Shown here: in pieces, positions 1-7,558 of the stretch
Position numbering within the stretch: the first letter of the stretch is position 1
Layout: every line of letters begins with the position of its first letter
Assembly: GCA_036396535.1 (NCBI GenBank)
Contig: DASWKR010000065.1
Location: 1-64,000, forward strand
DNA: 64,000 nucleotides
From: Acidimicrobiia bacterium
GTDB taxonomy: Bacteria > Actinomycetota > Acidimicrobiia > Spongiisociales > UBA5794
Direction: 5' to 3'
Translations under genes and position numbers: made by a program
Notes under the pieces: model-generated
Seen by the model: only the letters and a program-made list of their open reading frames with translations
The model's database searches: none
What the model was told of the DNA's origin: nothing

Positions 1-43
1 GGGAGGGGGATCGACCATGTCGTGTATCCTGCTCGGGCCACTT

Positions 44-115
44 TCGGGGGTGGTGTAATCGGCAACACGACAGGTTCTGGCCCTGTTATTGGGGGTTCGA
101 GTCCTCCCCCCCGAG
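44..115 (+). tRNA. tRNA-Gln (CTG)
   Basis: The acceptor arm TCGGGGG (44-50) pairs with CCCCCGA (108-114). The anticodon stem ACAGG/CCTGT (70-74/82-86) encloses loop TTCTGGC with anticodon CTG at 77-79. The T-arm GGGGG/CCTCC encloses TTCGAGT (91-107). No CCA is encoded: the bases after the discriminator G115 are CGA. A TATCCT hexamer at 25-30 is a possible -10 element. Confidence 0.93.
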
Positions 116-150
116 CGAGTCCGGGCATCCGCCGAGGTGTCCGTCTCCCT

Positions 151-226
151 GGCCCCGTCGTCTAGAGGCCCAGGACGCCGCCCTCTCAAGGCGGTAACGC
201 CGGTTCAAATCCGGTCGGGGCTACCA
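151..226 (+). tRNA. tRNA-Glu (CTC), CCA encoded
   Basis: The acceptor stem GGCCCCG (151-157) pairs with CGGGGCT (216-222), with one G-U pair at the end. The anticodon stem CCGCC/GGCGG encloses loop CTCTCAA with anticodon CTC. The T-loop is TTCAAAT. CCA is encoded at 224-226. It lies 35 bp after tRNA-Gln and is probably co-transcribed. A diverged copy of its 3' half lies about 730 bp downstream. Confidence 0.95.
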
Positions 227-339
227 CCCAGGAACCGTTGCCTGGCAACGGTTCCTGCGCGTTGGAGGCAGTTGGACCGTCGCCACCACGACCACCAACC
301 GCGCTCGACGTGCTCGCAGAGGCGATGGGCCGCGACTGG

Positions 340-745
340 ATCGACCAACGAGCGGTCGCCTGGCGGGCCGAGCCGAGGGGGCGCTTGGCAGACCGGACCG
401 GAGGATCCCCCTCGACTCGGCGTGCGGCGCTCGTCGATCCCCCGGAAACCGGGGGATTGCGGGGACACCTGCGAACCGTACGGACGGCCACCCACGCTGT
501 CTCCCGCTCGGCGGGGGACCGGCGAGCGGTCGCCCTGCGACGCGAGCCGAGAGGGGCACTTGGCCGCCACACACTGCCCGGCCCCCTCGACTCGGCCTGC
601 GGCGCTCGTCGATCCCCCGGAAACCGGGGGATTGCGTAAGAAGCCTGTCAACCGCACGGACGGCCACACACGCGGTCTCCCGCTCGGCGGGGGACCGGCG
701 AGCGTCCTGCCAGGGACCGAGCCGAGGGGGCACCTGGCAGACCGG
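340..745. repeat. Hairpin-repeat block A (REP/BIME-like), about 2.5 units
   Basis: Two near-identical tandem units with a period of about 176 bp are present, plus a half unit upstream (about 340-396). Each unit holds two convergent hairpin modules. One is CTCGTCGATCCCCCGG-AAA-CCGGGGGAT at about 430-457 and 605-632. The other is CTCCCGCTCGGCGGGGGACC at about 501-520 and 677-696, flanked by GGCGAGCG and by CCGAGCCGAGGGG-type arms. The same modules recur at 38,703-38,930 in other orientations. Long reading frames across the block on both strands are artefacts of its GC content. Confidence 0.85.
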
Positions 746-914
746 ACCTCCGCGTGGCCGACGCCGCAAACCGGGACAGCCGCGGCCCGTGGTCATCAAT
801 CCCGCGACAGACCATTGGCACCCCGTGGATGACCGCCCTGTCGCGATGGTCTTGGCCCTCTTGTTGTTGCCACGCAACGACTCGTCACGATCGGGCAGAA
901 TGGGCCGGTGCTCA
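746..914. other. Non-coding stretch with no recognised feature
   Basis: The bases between the hairpin-repeat block and the tRNA fragment show no supported coding frame, no clear hairpin and no similarity to other parts of the window. Short open frames here continue into the repeat block or the tRNA remnant and have no recognisable domain. Confidence 0.5.
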
Positions 915-955
915 CTCTGTAGGCGGTAACTCCGGTTCGAGTCCGGTCGGGGCTG
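915..955 (+). pseudogene. Detached 3' half of a Glu-type tRNA
   Basis: This stretch aligns with bases 183-223 of the tRNA-Glu gene with six mismatches. It retains the 3' anticodon stem GGCGG, the variable region, a T-arm with loop TTCGAGT, and the acceptor strand CGGGGCT. No 5' acceptor strand, D-arm or anticodon loop lies upstream, so it cannot fold into a tRNA. Such fragments typically mark old attachment sites of tRNA-targeted integrative elements. A decayed tandem tRNA copy is the alternative. Confidence 0.7.
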
Positions 956-1006
956 CCCCTTGACTCACTCCTGCCTTCCGACACGGTCTGGCTTCTCACC
1001 CTGCTT

Positions 1007-1030
1007 GTGATGTATCACACATCGTGATAC
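1007..1030. promoter_or_regulatory. Probable autoregulatory operator of the toxin-antitoxin pair
   Basis: Three GTGAT half-sites alternate in orientation: GTGAT (1007-1011), ATCAC (1014-1018) and GTGAT (1024-1028). The last two sit in a perfect 7-bp inverted repeat, GTATCAC-ACATC-GTGATAC (1012-1030). The site ends 9 bp before the antitoxin start. Ribbon-helix-helix antitoxins commonly bind such arrays and repress their own operon. Binding here is inferred. Confidence 0.7.
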
Positions 1031-1039
1031 GTTGAGTGC

Positions 1040-1279
1040 ATGGCTCAGGCGATCTCGGTTCGACTCGACGATGAGGCGCTCCGCGCGCTCGGCCACCTCG
1101 AGGCAACCGGTATGACACGCTCCGAAGCGATCCGTGCCGCGCTCGTCGAAGCAGCATCCCGGCTCCGAGACAAGCAGATGCTCGCCGCCGAGGTCGCCGC
1201 TCTCGAAGCCGACGGCGACGATCGTGCGGAGATGCTGGCGGTGGCCGAGCTCATGGAGAGCCTCCGTGCGTCGGGGTGA
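1040..1279 (+). CDS. Ribbon-helix-helix antitoxin (CopG/MazE type)
   Basis: This 79-residue protein begins with a beta-strand carrying alternating residues (AISVRLDD, residues 4-11), followed by a helix-turn-helix with TGMTRSEAIRAAL (about 23-35). This is the pattern of a ribbon-helix-helix DNA-binding domain. The acidic, helical C-terminus (about 45-79) would be the toxin-binding part. It overlaps the following toxin gene by 14 bp, a usual arrangement in toxin-antitoxin operons. Its role is to neutralise the toxin and, with it, repress the promoter through the palindrome just upstream. Confidence 0.82.
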   Translation: MAQAISVRLDDEALRALGHLEATGMTRSEAIRAALVEAASRLRDKQMLAAEVAALEADGDDRAEMLAVAELMESLRASG

Positions 1280-1583
1280 CATCATCGCTCTGCGACTCCC
1301 GAAGGGTGCAGGGCACGAACAACTAAGGCGTCGCTTCGGCGTCGTCGTGCAATCCGATGCCTTCCTTCCACGGTCCGTCGTGCTGGTGGCGCCCACGTCG
1401 AGGAGCGCCAAAGCGGCATCGTTCCGGCCCGAGATCGACATCGATGGCACCTCTACTCGCGTGCTCGTCGAGCAGGTCGGTGCCGTCGATGTACAGCGCC
1501 TCGGTGACCTCGCCGGCCATCTGACCCCGGAAGAGCAGTGGGGAGTCGACACCGCCTTGCTCACCGTACTTGGACTCCACTGA
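1266..1583 (+). CDS. MazF/PemK-family toxin (probable mRNA endoribonuclease)
   Basis: This protein of about 105 residues starts at a GTG inside the end of the antitoxin gene, so that it begins VRRGDIIAL, the usual start of MazF/PemK proteins. Family features follow: RRRFGVVVQSD (about 22-32), the SVVLVAPTS strand (about 37-45), and a C-terminal EQVGAVDVQRLGDLAGHL segment. Known family members cleave mRNA at short motifs when the antitoxin is degraded. Longer frames upstream of the chosen GTG lie within the antitoxin gene and are not needed. Target sequence and activity cannot be read from the sequence. Confidence 0.8.
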   Translation: MRRGDIIALRLPKGAGHEQLRRRFGVVVQSDAFLPRSVVLVAPTSRSAKAASFRPEIDIDGTSTRVLVEQVGAVDVQRLGDLAGHLTPEEQWGVDTALLTVLGLH

Positions 1584-1755
1584 GCAGCGCCGATCACCAC
1601 GTGCTGAGCAATGATGGACACTCCGCCGAGTGCCCGGGGATCGGCACATCGAGGGCGATGGTCCACGAGGCGCCGCGATCCTTGGTAGCCCGCGGTGGGC
1701 CGATGCGATCGGGTTTTCCACCTGTATCCGCGCCTGGACCTGCGAGAATGACGAC

Positions 1756-2130
1756 ATGCTGAGCGTCGGAACCGTCGTCATGGGAGTTGAAGAGCTGCCC
1801 CGAGCGGTGGCCTTCTGGACGAAGGCCCTCGACTACGTCCCCAAGCGCGCCATCGAGCCCGGCGCCGACTTCGCGATCCTCGTTCCGGCAAAGGGGCCCG
1901 GTGCGCACTTGGCGCTCGACGTCAGCGAGACGCCCGTCCAGCAGTACCCCCGAATCCACCTGGACCTCTATGCGGGGGACGCCGCCGACCAGGCCGCCGA
2001 GGTCGAGCGGCTTGTCTCGCTGGGTGCGACGCGTGTCGACTGGGATCGGTATCCGGACGACCCCGACTTCATCGTCCTCGCCGACACCGAGGGCAACCGC
2101 TTCTGCGTCATCGATACGGGCCACGGCTGA
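1756..2130 (+). CDS. VOC (glyoxalase-fold) family protein
   Basis: This 124-residue single-module vicinal-oxygen-chelate protein begins LSVGTVVMGVEELPRAVAFW, typical of the first beta-alpha-beta unit. It ends with strand FIVLADTEGNRFCVID, which carries the usual C-terminal E/N residues. The ATG at 1756 is preceded by GAGAAT at 1744-1749 and no ribosome-binding site, suggesting a leaderless message. The substrate is unknown. Members include glyoxalases, dioxygenases and antibiotic-resistance proteins. It stands alone, followed by a convergent gene. Confidence 0.78.
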   Translation: MLSVGTVVMGVEELPRAVAFWTKALDYVPKRAIEPGADFAILVPAKGPGAHLALDVSETPVQQYPRIHLDLYAGDAADQAAEVERLVSLGATRVDWDRYPDDPDFIVLADTEGNRFCVIDTGHG

Positions 2131-2158
2131 CCGCCCCGCACCAGCGAGAGGGGTGCCG

Positions 2159-2818
2159 TCAGACGTGGGCCAGCAGTCGATCCAGCGGTCGGGGCACTTG
2201 GCCAGGGTTCAACGCGTCGACGAGCAAGGGCGCATAGCGGATCTTCCGGCCGGCGCGGGTGCCCATGAAGCGCCGGAGTTGTTCTTCGAGGGTGCGTTCT
2301 CGCTGCGCAGGCTGTCTCTGGAAGATGCGGAACGATCCGAGCTCACCTTGAGCGTCGACGACTCGTTCCACGGCGACGGCACCGATCGACCGGATCATCT
2401 CGTCCTCCAGGTCTGCGACGCAGACATAGAAGCCGAGGAGCTCCATGTCGGCACGGGTGAGGTTGGAGCCGAGACCCGCCCGCTCGAGACCGCGCTGGAA
2501 GTCGCCCTCCTCACCGGCGTCACAGAGCCCCGCCAGCGTGAGGTCGAGCCCCTGAGGCCCGAGCAGCGCCAGGAAGTGCCCGATGTTCGTGGCGCCCCCG
2601 ATCGGCACGATCGAGACGCCGTCGGCGGCGAGGTCCCGCCCTCGGCGCCGGGCGAGCGCTTCGAGCGCAAACTGGTCGCTGATCCCTTCGACGAGCACCG
2701 CGGCACGTGATCCGACGCCTGCCGGCGGCGGATGCGTGGTCGCGCCGAGCTGAGGGGCACCCCCGGCACGGGACGTCCACTCGTCGGCTTCCATCGAGGA
2801 TGGCGGCTGCTCGTGCAT
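2159..2818 (-). CDS. TOPRIM-domain protein (OLD-type nuclease relative)
   Basis: The central part reads AAVLVEGISDQFALEALA and then VSIVPIGGATNIGHFL and LAGLCDAGEEGDF. These are the E and DxD-like motifs of a TOPRIM fold of the kind at the C-terminus of OLD-family nucleases. No ATPase domain precedes it, so this is a stand-alone TOPRIM protein of about 219 residues. The start was placed at MHEQPPSS because the frame upstream is Arg-rich and low complexity. A role in nucleic-acid processing is inferred from the fold. It is convergent with the VOC gene. Confidence 0.68.
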   Translation of the reverse strand: MHEQPPSSMEADEWTSRAGGAPQLGATTHPPPAGVGSRAAVLVEGISDQFALEALARRRGRDLAADGVSIVPIGGATNIGHFLALLGPQGLDLTLAGLCDAGEEGDFQRGLERAGLGSNLTRADMELLGFYVCVADLEDEMIRSIGAVAVERVVDAQGELGSFRIFQRQPAQRERTLEEQLRRFMGTRAGRKIRYAPLLVDALNPGQVPRPLDRLLAHV

Positions 2819-2986
2819 AGCTCGCAGTTTCGCAGCTCTCGAGCGGCGGGTTCGATCAGGATCATCCCTCGGAAATCGGCGCCTCGTCCGTCGACGCGCC
2901 ACCCGGCAGACTCGCCACACGCCTCCGCTTCGCCTCCGAGGCGTGTCAGGCGCGCAAGGTTCCGGGGGGAGGCGACTGGAGAGCCG

Positions 2987-3694
2987 CTAGGTGCTCCCCG
3001 TCACCGGGATGGCGGCGCCGTTGATGACTCCCGATCCTTCGCTCGCCAGGAAGTCGACGAGGACTGCGATCTCGGCAGGTTTCGGCCACGACACATAGTC
3101 GGCGTACGGCAGCGCCGCCCTGGTGGCGTCGGTGTCGATCACGGTCGGGAGGATGGCGTTAGCGGTGATGCCCGTGTCGCCCAACTCGCTGGCGACGCTC
3201 TTGATGAGCGCCACCACTCCTGCCTTGGCGATGTTGTACGCGGCTTGACCCGAGGGAGCGTCGAAGGCGGCCTTCGACCCGACCGCGATGATGCGCCCCC
3301 ACTCGGCATCCCTCATGTGGGGGATCGCCGCTCGGATCGTGTTGAACGCCGATCGCAGGTTCAAGTCGAGCATCCTGTTGAAGCGGACGTCGTCCGTCTC
3401 GGCGACGTCACGGCCACCCGCCCATCCTCCGACGAGGGAGCAGAGCACGTTGAACCCGCCGAAATGCTCTGCCGTCTGCTTCATGAAGCTGCTGATCGCC
3501 TCGGCATCGGTGGCGTCGACGCGTCGCAGCAACAGCATGCTCTCGTCGAGGTCGAACTGGTCCTCGAACCCCCTCGCCTCCTCCGGCATGAGGTAGGTGA
3601 TGGCGAGGCTGTACTTGCGTCTGAGCAACAGCGGGACGAGCGCTCGGCCGAGCGCACCAGTACCTCCGGTGACGACTGCCACTGGCTGCTGCAT
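2987..3694 (-). CDS. Short-chain dehydrogenase/reductase
   Basis: This 235-residue Rossmann protein has the N-terminal cofactor motif VVTGGTGALGRAL (residues 7-19). The catalytic region has Ser in IIAVGSKAA and the YNIAK (YxxxK) motif. The C-terminal GSGVINGAAIPVTG segment is usual for SDRs. Fold and NAD(P)-dependent redox chemistry are well supported but the substrate is not. The -10-like TAGGGT (complement of 3701-3706) lies 6 nt before the ATG, so it may have its own promoter although it follows the PIG-L gene by only 36 bp. Confidence 0.88.
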   Translation of the reverse strand: MQQPVAVVTGGTGALGRALVPLLLRRKYSLAITYLMPEEARGFEDQFDLDESMLLLRRVDATDAEAISSFMKQTAEHFGGFNVLCSLVGGWAGGRDVAETDDVRFNRMLDLNLRSAFNTIRAAIPHMRDAEWGRIIAVGSKAAFDAPSGQAAYNIAKAGVVALIKSVASELGDTGITANAILPTVIDTDATRAALPYADYVSWPKPAEIAVLVDFLASEGSGVINGAAIPVTGST

Positions 3695-3730
3695 CGGGCC
3701 ACCCTAGTTGGCGCTCCGCGGAGCGGCGGT

Positions 3731-4441
3731 TCACGGATGGAGGCGCTTGAAGGCCTCGCCGAGTCCGAGGCCTGCCGGTGCACCCGACTCGGCCGCCCTC
3801 TCGGCCAGGCGCTTCTCGAAGGCCGCTCGTGCCTCGTCGTCCGCCCCTCCCATCGTCGTCGGTCCCTGCGATGCGTGGCAGAGCAGTGCCGCCAGCTTGG
3901 CCGAGAACGAAGGGGCGATGTCCTCCCAATGGTCCGGCTCGTCAGCCGCCCACAGGAGCATGGCGCTCGGTCGATGAGGCGGCAGCCCTTGCTCGGGGAA
4001 GAAGAGGTGATCTCGAGCGGCGACCATCCCGTCGATGGCGCCCCACCCGGTTGCCCTGTGGTCGGGGTGCAGCATGTACCGCTTCCACGGGTCGTGGGAG
4101 AGCAGGACGTCCGGGCGATGGATCCTGATCTGGAGGCAGATCTCGTACCGGAGGGCCATGTCGTACACCAACTCGCCGTCGACGTGGTCGAGATGCACCA
4201 GGTGAGCCGCCCCCAGCGCGTGGGCGGCCGCCAGCTGTTCCGATCGCCGGGTGGCGGCCAGGTCGGTCGGGTCGGTCCCGACATCCCATGTGCCCTTCGA
4301 TCCGTCGGTAACGATGAGCAGCGTCACCTCGGACCCGGCGGCGGACCACTTCGCCAGCGTGCCGCCTGCGCCGAACTCGATGTCGTCGGGGTGGGCGCCG
4401 ATCGCCAAGACGCGCTCCGGAAGCGTCAGCGCATCGCTCAT
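3731..4441 (-). CDS. PIG-L (LmbE-like) family N-acetylglucosaminyl deacetylase
   Basis: The N-terminus contains AIGAHPDDIEFGAGGTL (about 13-29), the zinc-binding AHPDD motif of the PIG-L fold. The later HPDH at MLHPDHRATG supplies another zinc ligand. In actinobacteria this family includes MshB and Mca of mycothiol metabolism and other amide hydrolases. This one is shorter than Mca, and its substrate is open. Its ATG overlaps the stop of the FbiD-like gene (ATGA), so the two are translationally coupled. That suggests a shared pathway but does not identify it. Confidence 0.85.
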   Translation of the reverse strand: MSDALTLPERVLAIGAHPDDIEFGAGGTLAKWSAAGSEVTLLIVTDGSKGTWDVGTDPTDLAATRRSEQLAAAHALGAAHLVHLDHVDGELVYDMALRYEICLQIRIHRPDVLLSHDPWKRYMLHPDHRATGWGAIDGMVAARDHLFFPEQGLPPHRPSAMLLWAADEPDHWEDIAPSFSAKLAALLCHASQGPTTMGGADDEARAAFEKRLAERAAESGAPAGLGLGEAFKRLHP

Positions 4442-5049
4442 CTACTCGCCTGGGCGGGGACCAGATCGGCGATCCACATCCCGCGTGGATGGGACAGGAT
4501 CAGCCTCAGGTCATCCGGGGTGTCGAGGTCGTATGCGAGCTCGGGGGTGACGAGCACCTCGGCTCGTGGCATCAGGCCGAGATGCTTGGCGAAACTGCCA
4601 TGGCCGTACTGGAACCGGAATCCCGGCCCGGTCCCGCCGATGACGTTCGTGCCGCCGTCGTGTGAGGGAGCGATGACACCTTCGTCGGCGGCTGCGGTGA
4701 GCATGGCGGGGATGTCGGCGGCCCTGAGCATCGGCAGGTCGGCGTGCACCAGGAGCCAAGGCTCGGACATCCTGGCTGCGTGGCGGGCGACTGCGCTTCC
4801 TGCGGCGTTCAGCCCGGTGCCATCGCCTGCCGCTTCGTCTATCGGCTCGTGGCCGAGGGACTTCGCCCAGGCGGCGACGTCGGCGTCACCGGTCACGACG
4901 ACGACGGGCACATCGGCCGCAGACAGCTCCGACACGGTGTGGGCCGCGATGGCCATGCCGAGGCGCGAACGGGCTGCTGCGTCGACCACGCCCGAGAGGC
5001 GGGCCTTGGCGACGCCGAATGGCTTGATCGGGACGCCGATGACGGGCAT
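4438..5049 (-). CDS. fbiD: CofC/FbiD-type guanylyltransferase (coenzyme F420 biosynthesis)
   Basis: This 203-residue nucleotidyltransferase begins MPVIGVPIKPFGVAKARLSG, matching the substrate loop of CofC/FbiD. The LLVHADLPMLRAADI segment carries the metal-binding Asp, and the DGGTNVIG and DLDTPDDL motifs follow. FbiD joins GTP to phosphoenolpyruvate (2-phospholactate in archaea) to make the activated precursor of the F420 side chain. It sits 3 bp after the VOC gene and overlaps the PIG-L gene. No other F420 genes are in the window. Confidence 0.8.
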   Translation of the reverse strand: MPVIGVPIKPFGVAKARLSGVVDAAARSRLGMAIAAHTVSELSAADVPVVVVTGDADVAAWAKSLGHEPIDEAAGDGTGLNAAGSAVARHAARMSEPWLLVHADLPMLRAADIPAMLTAAADEGVIAPSHDGGTNVIGGTGPGFRFQYGHGSFAKHLGLMPRAEVLVTPELAYDLDTPDDLRLILSHPRGMWIADLVPAQASR

Positions 5050-5052
5050 GGC

Positions 5053-5556
5053 TCAGACGTACCTGTCCGGAATCCCGGCTGCGACGTGCTCGACGGTGAG
5101 ACCGGGCAGGTCGTCGAGGTCGACCCACTCAGCCAGTTGAATGACCACTCCGTGTGCCGACTTGGGATGCAAGAACGCCTCCTTCCAGTTGGCGCCTGCC
5201 AGGTCGACTCCCACGACGTCGAAACCTGCGTTGGCGGCGCGCTCGATGGCCTGGTGGATGTCGCTCACCTTGAGAGTGACGTGGTGGACGCCCTCGCCGT
5301 GGCGCTCCAGGAAGCGCACGAGGAAGTTGTTCGAGTCGGCCCGATCGAGCGGCTGGATCATCTCGAGCCGGCAGGAGCCGGGAAGGTCGAACTGGATCCA
5401 GCGGAACCCCTTGGCGGAGGCGTCGCCGCCGTCCTTGACCTCCCCTCCCATGAGATCGACGAGCCGGCGGGCCGCAGTGATGTCCCACACCGCGACGGAG
5501 AGGTGATCGAACCGCTCGACCACGCTCCCGAGATCCGCCGGCGCCGTGGGAGGCAT
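5053..5556 (-). CDS. VOC family protein, methylmalonyl-CoA epimerase-like
   Basis: The 167 residues form two VOC modules. RFDHLSVAVWDITAARRL (about 15-32) supplies a metal-binding His. GVHHVTLKVSDI (about 89-100) supplies a second His, and the C-terminal strand HGVVIQLAEW supplies the Glu/Gln. HHVTLKVSDI and the NAGFDVVG spacing resemble methylmalonyl-CoA epimerase, but no mutase gene is nearby. It is the first gene of the VOC-fbiD-PIG-L run. TAACCT (complement of 5565-5570) sits 8 nt before the ATG, without a ribosome-binding site. Confidence 0.75.
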   Translation of the reverse strand: MPPTAPADLGSVVERFDHLSVAVWDITAARRLVDLMGGEVKDGGDASAKGFRWIQFDLPGSCRLEMIQPLDRADSNNFLVRFLERHGEGVHHVTLKVSDIHQAIERAANAGFDVVGVDLAGANWKEAFLHPKSAHGVVIQLAEWVDLDDLPGLTVEHVAAGIPDRYV

Positions 5557-5590
5557 GGAGCGGCAGGTTACCCGGCGCCGGCAGCCGGCC

Positions 5591-6589
5591 TCACGCAGAG
5601 ACGAGGCTCTGCGGAACGAGGTGCGCCGTCAGCTCGTCCGGCACCTCGATCGCCGTGTAGGAGCTCTCAGGGAAGTCGGCGAGGTACTTGCGGAAGAGTG
5701 TCTCGTTCTCGCCGGCGTGCATGGCGAGGAAGGCGGCCCTGTCCTCATCGCTCATCAGGTCTGCCCTCGGGTACTTCGATTGCGGGAAGATCTTGCGGAG
5801 GGTGCGACGCGCCAGCGCCACCTGCTCGGGGGCGTCCATGTGTCGGTTCATCACCCTGGCGGCGGCGTACGCCGGCTGGGTGTAGCTCGGGTTCGACTTC
5901 CTGGTGCGTTCGAGGTGATCGACCAGCTTCCTCCCGCCGAGCGGAGCCAGGAAGTCACGAATGAAGCGGCGCGGTCCGCCCTCGATGATCTCGAATGGCC
6001 GCACCCGGACGGCTGCCACGGTCGGCAGCGTCTCGAGCAGCCCGACCAGGTCGACGTATCGCACCCGGACGTCAGAGCAGACCTGTGCCTGGAAGACCGG
6101 CCATCTCCTCGTGCCACCCCGATGGATCGCCTGCATGTAGAGCGACTCGAGTAGCCGGTCCTGGCGGCGCACGTAGAGCCAGATCTCGGTCGAGCGCGGC
6201 TCGAGCCAGTCGATGACCTGGCGCACCCCTGCCTCGGCCCGCGGCCAGAACGGATCCCCGTACTCGGGGCCGACGCGCCCGATCATCGACTCGTTCGACA
6301 GCAGCACCGTGCGCAGATCCGGCACCGCTCGCATCTCTTTCGAGACGACCTCGCGCAACCCTGCGGCGTAGGCGTCGGCGATCGCCGGGTCGCCCTTCCC
6401 GTAGGCCGCCCACGACGTGCGGCCTTCGAGGCCGTGTGTCTGTTGTCGCCCGATGTAGGCGATGCCGGCCTGGCGAAGGTGGGGGCGGAGCTGACGCATC
6501 GATCGTTGGATCAGCGAGGAGGCGGTCTTCTGGACCCCGACGTGCAGGACGAGACGGTCGATGACCGGTCGGCCCTGCAGAGTTGCCAT
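5591..6589 (-). CDS. Sulfotransferase-like P-loop protein
   Basis: This protein of about 332 residues opens with LVLHVGVQKTASSLIQRSM (about 12-30), the 5'-phosphosulfate-loop pattern of bacterial sulfotransferase-like proteins (VGxxKTGTT-like). A later TEIWLYVRRQDRLLESLY segment resembles the 3'-phosphate-binding strand and helix. Such proteins often modify surface glycans or lipids, so the substrate is unknown. TACCGT (complement of 6597-6602) lies 7 nt before the ATG, which fixes the start and excludes a much longer upstream reading frame that overlaps the permease gene. Confidence 0.68.
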   Translation of the reverse strand: MATLQGRPVIDRLVLHVGVQKTASSLIQRSMRQLRPHLRQAGIAYIGRQQTHGLEGRTSWAAYGKGDPAIADAYAAGLREVVSKEMRAVPDLRTVLLSNESMIGRVGPEYGDPFWPRAEAGVRQVIDWLEPRSTEIWLYVRRQDRLLESLYMQAIHRGGTRRWPVFQAQVCSDVRVRYVDLVGLLETLPTVAAVRVRPFEIIEGGPRRFIRDFLAPLGGRKLVDHLERTRKSNPSYTQPAYAAARVMNRHMDAPEQVALARRTLRKIFPQSKYPRADLMSDEDRAAFLAMHAGENETLFRKYLADFPESSYTAIEVPDELTAHLVPQSLVSA

Positions 6590-6630
6590 GGGCGGGACGG
6601 TACAGGCGGGCGCCGGAGAATGGAACGACC

Positions 6631-7485
6631 TCAGCGGATCTGGCCGGGGATCTGGATGCGCCGTTCGTACCAGCGCAGCAGCAGGCTGAGAAGGAGCGTC
6701 AGCACGATGTAGAAGATCGTGAGCACGAAGTACCCCTCGCGGACGCGGAACGATGCGCCGACGTATATACCGGCGAGCTGGGTCAGCTCCCGGACCGCCA
6801 GGATGGAGAGGAGCGCGGTGTCCTTCATCAACGCGATCAGATCGTTGCCGAGCGCCGGCAGGGTGTTGCGGATCGCCTGCGGGAGGATGATGAAGCGCAA
6901 CACCTGTCGGTTCTTCAACCCCACTGCCCTGCCGGCCTCCCGCTGCCCGTGGCTCACCGATTGCACGCCGGCCCGGATGACCTCTGCGATGAACGCCGCG
7001 TAGAACAGCGCCAGGGCGGCGCTTCCTCGCCACGCCGCCCGGATCTGGCGAGTGGGGAGATCGATCAGCTCGGCGATGTCGCGGGTGAACACGAAGGCCA
7101 CGATGAAGATGAACACGATGAAAGGGATCCCGCGCACGAGCTCGATGTAGAGCGTGCACAGGTTGCGGATCGCGATCGAGACGAGCCGCAGCAAGTGGTT
7201 CGATCCTTCGTAGCGGTACATGCGGCCGAGCCCGATGACGAGGCCGAGGGCCAGGGCGATGACGAACGACACCGCCGTCGTGACGAGCGTCAGCGTGAGC
7301 CCGGGAAGGATTGCGGCGAAGGCGTCCTGATAGGTGTCGCTCGCCACGACGGCGAACACCATGGCCGCGATGATGAGGAGCATCCCGACCAGCCAGTAGG
7401 GGAACTCGTCGAAGTCGAGGTCGATGCCTGCAGCTTGCGGATTGGGCGCCGACGGATCGGGCTCCAACGGCTTGAGCTGTGTCAT
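6631..7485 (-). CDS. Polar amino-acid ABC transporter permease (HisM/GlnP family)
   Basis: This protein of about 284 residues is a membrane subunit with five or six hydrophobic helices. It contains the N-terminal LPGLTLTLVTTAVSFVIAL block and the EAA loop REAGRAVGLKNRQ, followed by LPQAIRNTLPALGNDLIALMKDT, all diagnostic of PAAT-family permeases. The start MTQLKPLEP was chosen because GGGAG lies just before it. It follows the binding-protein gene with a strong hairpin between them. No second permease or ATPase gene adjoins, so the permease probably homodimerises and uses an ATPase encoded elsewhere. Confidence 0.9.
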   Translation of the reverse strand: MTQLKPLEPDPSAPNPQAAGIDLDFDEFPYWLVGMLLIIAAMVFAVVASDTYQDAFAAILPGLTLTLVTTAVSFVIALALGLVIGLGRMYRYEGSNHLLRLVSIAIRNLCTLYIELVRGIPFIVFIFIVAFVFTRDIAELIDLPTRQIRAAWRGSAALALFYAAFIAEVIRAGVQSVSHGQREAGRAVGLKNRQVLRFIILPQAIRNTLPALGNDLIALMKDTALLSILAVRELTQLAGIYVGASFRVREGYFVLTIFYIVLTLLLSLLLRWYERRIQIPGQIR

Positions 7486-7505
7486 GTCGTCTCCCTGCGA
7501 CGCGA

Positions 7506-7533
7506 ATGCGCCGGGCCCAGAGGCCCGGCGCAT
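7506..7533 (-). terminator. Intra-operon hairpin between binding-protein and permease genes
   Basis: A perfect 12-bp inverted repeat, ATGCGCCGGGCC with loop CAGA and GGCCCGGCGCAT, lies between the stop of the binding-protein gene and the start of the permease gene, on the transcribed (minus) strand. There is no U-tract. In ABC importer operons such hairpins often protect the upstream binding-protein message or attenuate transcription into the permease, raising the ratio of binding protein to membrane subunit. Confidence 0.7.
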
Positions 7534-7558
7534 CGTACGCAAACGGTCCAAAGGTTGC

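Noticed and set aside
89-877. Long overlapping frames on both strands across the tRNA-Glu and repeat block
   Set aside because: They are Arg/Pro-rich, cover the tRNA-Glu gene and repeat units, have no domain, and owe their length to high GC.
915-955. Complete third tRNA gene
   Set aside because: No 5' acceptor strand, D-arm or anticodon loop fits upstream, so only the 3' half is present.
2732-5140. 802-residue open frame on the plus strand
   Set aside because: It is antisense to four well-supported minus-strand genes (TOPRIM, SDR, PIG-L and FbiD genes) and has no domain.
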